From Streptomyces griseus subsp. griseus (GTDB taxonomy: Bacteria > Actinomycetota > Actinomycetes > Streptomycetales > Streptomycetaceae): DNA of 64,000 nucleotides. Below are positions 61,867-64,000 of this stretch, one piece after another (the first letter of the stretch is position 1; the number at the start of each line of letters is the position of its first letter). The stretch is from contig NZ_CP032543.1 of NCBI RefSeq assembly GCF_003610995.1, positions 124,001 through 188,000 on the forward strand, given 5' to 3'. The notes under the pieces were generated by a model. That model made no database searches, was not told the DNA's origin, and saw only the letters and a program-made list of their open reading frames with translations. Position numbers and translations under genes: made by a program.

Positions 61867-63387
61867 TCACAGCAGGCCGAACGACCTGAGCGCCGCGAGG
61901 AACTCATCCGGCCGGGTGGTGTGGACGAGGTGGCCCGCCTCGATGGTGGTGAACACGGCGTCGGGGATGGTGTCCGCCATGCCGGCCAGCTGCTTCTGGT
62001 CGATGTGGCTCGTCGCGCCGCCGCCGATGATCAGGGTCGGGGCGGTGATCTCGGCCAGCCGATCGCGGCTCGTCGGGTCCGGGTCGTTCAGCTGGGCGTC
62101 GGTGTCCGCGACCACGGGCCAGTCGAAGTCCAGCTCGCCTTCCGGCCGTTCGGACCGCGGCCGGGGCGGGTCGAGAGGGAGGAGCGGCGGGGCGTCCTCG
62201 ATGACCAGCCGCCCGATGAGCCCGGGCTCGCGCTGGGCCAGAAGATAGGCGGCCACCCCGCCCATGGAGTGCGCGACCACGGTGGCGCCGGCCAGATTGC
62301 GGGCCTCCAGGAAGGCGTGCAGGTCGTCGCGGAAGAGTTCGAAGGAGTAGCGGCCGGGCCAGTCACTGAGCCCGTGGCCCCGGAAGTCGGGGGCGTACAC
62401 GCGGTGTTCGGCGGCGAGCTCCTCGGCGACGCGGGTCCAGGTGAGGGAGGAGCCGGCCCGGCCGTGGAGGAGGACGACGGGCGGTGCCGACGGCTCGCCC
62501 CAGACCCGGTACGCGAGCCGGACACCGCCCGCGTGCACGGTGAGGACGTCCGGGTCGAGGAAGGCCGCCACCGTACGGGAGAAGGCGCCCGGATCGTCCA
62601 GCCACGGGAAGTGCCCCGCGCCCCGTTGGACGGTGAACTCGCCGTACGGGAAGAGTGCGGCCAGCTCCGTCGCCCGGTCCGGGCTCGGGTGGCCGTCGTA
62701 CTCCCCGGCGAGGACGAGCACGGGGACGGGCAGCCCGCGCAGGGCGGGGACGGTGGTGGCGGGATCGTACGTGCCGTCGCCGTAGCGACCGCGCGCCTCG
62801 GGGTTGGTCTGTCCGGCGGAGGCGGCGGCGTGGGCCCGGGCGGCGTCGTCCCAGCGGCCGTAGGTGAGTGGCCGGACGGCGGGCCACAGCTCGGCGAACG
62901 GCCCGCCGGCGAGCAGCGCCTCCTGCGCCGCCCGGGCCTCGGCGTACCAGGGTTCGCCACTGCGCAGTTCGGCGGCCTCGCGCAGGTCCTGGTCGGTCAC
63001 CTCGATGCCCGCGGCCCGGGTGGAGGGGGTGATCAGGGTCAGGGTGCGCAGCCGCTCGGGGTGCCGGGCTGCGTACAGCTGGGCCAGATCCGCGCCCGCC
63101 GAGTGGGCCAGCAGGTCGATCCGGTCCAGGCCGAGGTGTTCGCGCAGGGCCTCCACATCGGCCACGAGCCGGTCGCTACGGTAGGTCGAGGGGTCCTCGG
63201 GTACGGCGGACTCCCCCGTTCCGCGCAGATCCAGCAGGACCAGCTGCCGTACGGCGGAGAGCCCGCCGAGGTCGCCGAGGTAGGCGCTCGCCCGCATCGG
63301 CCCGCCGGGCAGGCAGATGAGCGGCTCGCCCTCCCCCACCAGGTGGTAGGCGAGCTGGGTGGTGTCGTACGCGGAGAAGGTCGGCAT
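61867..63387 (-). CDS. Fused double alpha/beta hydrolase
   Basis: One uninterrupted 506-residue frame contains two alpha/beta hydrolase domains. Domain 1 (~1-265): CLPGGPMRASAYLGDLGG, DLRGTGES, nucleophile DLLAHSAGADLAQLY and QRGAGHFPWLDDPGAF, resembling proline-iminopeptidase-type hydrolases. Domain 2 (~270-505): LLHGRAGSSLTW, DFRGHGLSDWPG, nucleophile VVAHSMGGVAAYLLA and IEAGHLVHTTRPDEF. Both retain a Ser elbow and a C-terminal His. ATG 63387 is preceded by GGAGGG; ATG 63396 is also in frame. Substrate unknown. Confidence 0.85.
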   Translation of the reverse strand: MPTFSAYDTTQLAYHLVGEGEPLICLPGGPMRASAYLGDLGGLSAVRQLVLLDLRGTGESAVPEDPSTYRSDRLVADVEALREHLGLDRIDLLAHSAGADLAQLYAARHPERLRTLTLITPSTRAAGIEVTDQDLREAAELRSGEPWYAEARAAQEALLAGGPFAELWPAVRPLTYGRWDDAARAHAAASAGQTNPEARGRYGDGTYDPATTVPALRGLPVPVLVLAGEYDGHPSPDRATELAALFPYGEFTVQRGAGHFPWLDDPGAFSRTVAAFLDPDVLTVHAGGVRLAYRVWGEPSAPPVVLLHGRAGSSLTWTRVAEELAAEHRVYAPDFRGHGLSDWPGRYSFELFRDDLHAFLEARNLAGATVVAHSMGGVAAYLLAQREPGLIGRLVIEDAPPLLPLDPPRPRSERPEGELDFDWPVVADTDAQLNDPDPTSRDRLAEITAPTLIIGGGATSHIDQKQLAGMADTIPDAVFTTIEAGHLVHTTRPDEFLAALRSFGLL

Positions 63388-63514
63388 GCCCTCCATCCAA
63401 ACAGGAGCGCGCCGACGAACGCACCCGGCTTCGCCGCGAGCCGACCCGGAACGGGTCCGTGCGCCCCTCTTGCCAGCGCCCCCGGCCTCCTGAATTACTG
63501 CTCCCAGGAAGATC

Positions 63515-63530
63515 GACCGAATGATCGGTC
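63515..63530. promoter_or_regulatory. Candidate operator upstream of the paaK-like gene
   Basis: GACCGA (63515-63520) and TCGGTC (63525-63530) form a perfect 6-bp inverted repeat around ATGA, 28 bases before the start of the ligase gene. The form CCGA...TCGG resembles TetR-type sites known for phenylacetate regulators. Confidence 0.45.
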
Positions 63531-63557
63531 GCCCGGTTCGGGAGAGGATGGGCCCTG

Positions 63558-64000
63558 ATGACAGCCATGCTGGACGCGGCGGAGCAGCTGAGCCGCGTGG
63601 AGCTGGAGGCCCTCCAGCTGGAACGGCTCCGCGCCACTCTCCGCCACGCGTACGAGAACGTGCCGTTCTACCGGGCGGCGTTCGACGGGGCCGGGCTGCG
63701 CCCCGAGGACTGCCGTACGCTCGCCGACCTCTCCCGCTTCCCCTTCACCGCCAAGGCCGACCTGCGCGACAACTACCCCTTCGGGATGTTCGCCGTGCCG
63801 GAGCACGACATCCGGCGCATCCATGCCTCCAGCGGTACGACCGGGCGCCCGACCGTGGTCGGCTACACCGAACGGGATCTGGACACCTGGGCGGACGTGG
63901 TCGCCCGGTCGATCCGTGCGGCGGGCGGCAGGCCCGGCCACAAGGTCCACGTGGCTTACGGGTACGGGCTGTTCACCGGCGGCCTCGGGGCGCACTACGG
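63558..64000 (+). CDS. paaK: Phenylacetate-CoA ligase-like protein (3' end outside window)
   Basis: The frame from ATG 63558 stays open to the window end (147 codons). It reads [20 protein letters not shown] near residue 26, a typical PaaK N-terminus, then [20 protein letters not shown] and the AMP-binding loop [20 protein letters not shown], and [11 protein letters not shown] at the edge. It would activate phenylacetate or a related aromatic acid to its CoA ester. GAGAGGA lies about 10 bases upstream of ATG 63558. Confidence 0.9.
   Translation, partial: MTAMLDAAEQLSRVELEALQLERLRATLRHAYENVPFYRAAFDGAGLRPEDCRTLADLSRFPFTAKADLRDNYPFGMFAVPEHDIRRIHASSGTTGRPTVVGYTERDLDTWADVVARSIRAAGGRPGHKVHVAYGYGLFTGGLGAHY

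Overview
The window is high-GC actinobacterial DNA and almost certainly comes from a Streptomyces chromosome. The evidence is the strong third-position GC bias, many GTG and leaderless starts, a germacradienol/geosmin synthase, a gamma-butyrolactone (A-factor type) signalling locus, an AA10 chitin monooxygenase behind a DasR-like site, F420-type and mycothiol-type enzymes, and a single TTA (bldA) codon. Two genes run off the window: a FUSC-type membrane protein at the left edge and a paaK-like ligase at the right edge. I saw no rRNA, tRNA, CRISPR array or large biosynthetic cluster.

Layout. 1-4.8 kb: a FUSC membrane protein, an Old Yellow Enzyme with a divergent ArsR regulator, then a zinc alcohol dehydrogenase with a divergent XRE/MmyB-type regulator; each divergent pair shares a palindrome in its intergenic region. 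4.8-8.4 kb: the gamma-butyrolactone locus (AfsA-type synthase, NmrA-like reductase and two TetR receptor-type proteins, with two ARE-like operators). 8.4-9.43 kb: a degenerate IS5-like element whose ends survive, but whose transposase is cut down to its N-terminus and sits beside an unrelated ORF. 9.4-16.9 kb: LysE exporter and LysG-type regulator, a two-component system, a GH114 glycosidase, a VOC protein, a PlsC acyltransferase and a stand-alone tsaD. 17-22.2 kb: an alpha-glucosidase and sugar ABC transporter operon without its own ATPase.

22.7-31 kb: small proteins, an LLM-class flavin enzyme, a STAND ATPase lacking a DNA-binding output domain, a secreted serine hydrolase and a PepSY lipoprotein. 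30.4-34.2 kb: the fructose operon fruR-fruK-fruA. 34.3-44.4 kb: a phosphatase, signal peptidase I, a DinB-type protein, an epoxide-hydrolase-like protein, a secreted TNT-domain (NAD glycohydrolase-like) protein with a tightly coupled small downstream gene, an AA10 monooxygenase, several membrane proteins, and zinc-free ribosomal proteins L33/L31. 44.6-56 kb: two phosphotransferase-fold proteins, a PP2C phosphatase, an NsdA-like developmental regulator, a secreted SLT transglycosylase, geosmin synthase and two conserved Streptomyces proteins. 56.1-64 kb: a divergent acyl-CoA catabolic cluster (two thiolase-fold proteins without the usual cysteine, a DUF35 protein, a crotonase, an acyl-CoA synthetase), a two-domain alpha/beta hydrolase and the start of a paaK-like gene.

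How the parts fit. Signalling and development genes (gamma-butyrolactone circuit, NsdA-like regulator, TTA-containing gene, geoA) are mixed with nutrient acquisition (fructose PTS, alpha-glucoside ABC, chitin monooxygenase) and small regulator-enzyme pairs. The candidates most worth following are the TNT-domain protein with its coupled small gene, the cysteine-less thiolase/DUF35 cluster, the fused double hydrolase, the IS remnant around an unrelated ORF, and the gamma-butyrolactone locus with its two operators. All functional calls rest on motif recognition by eye; no database search was run.
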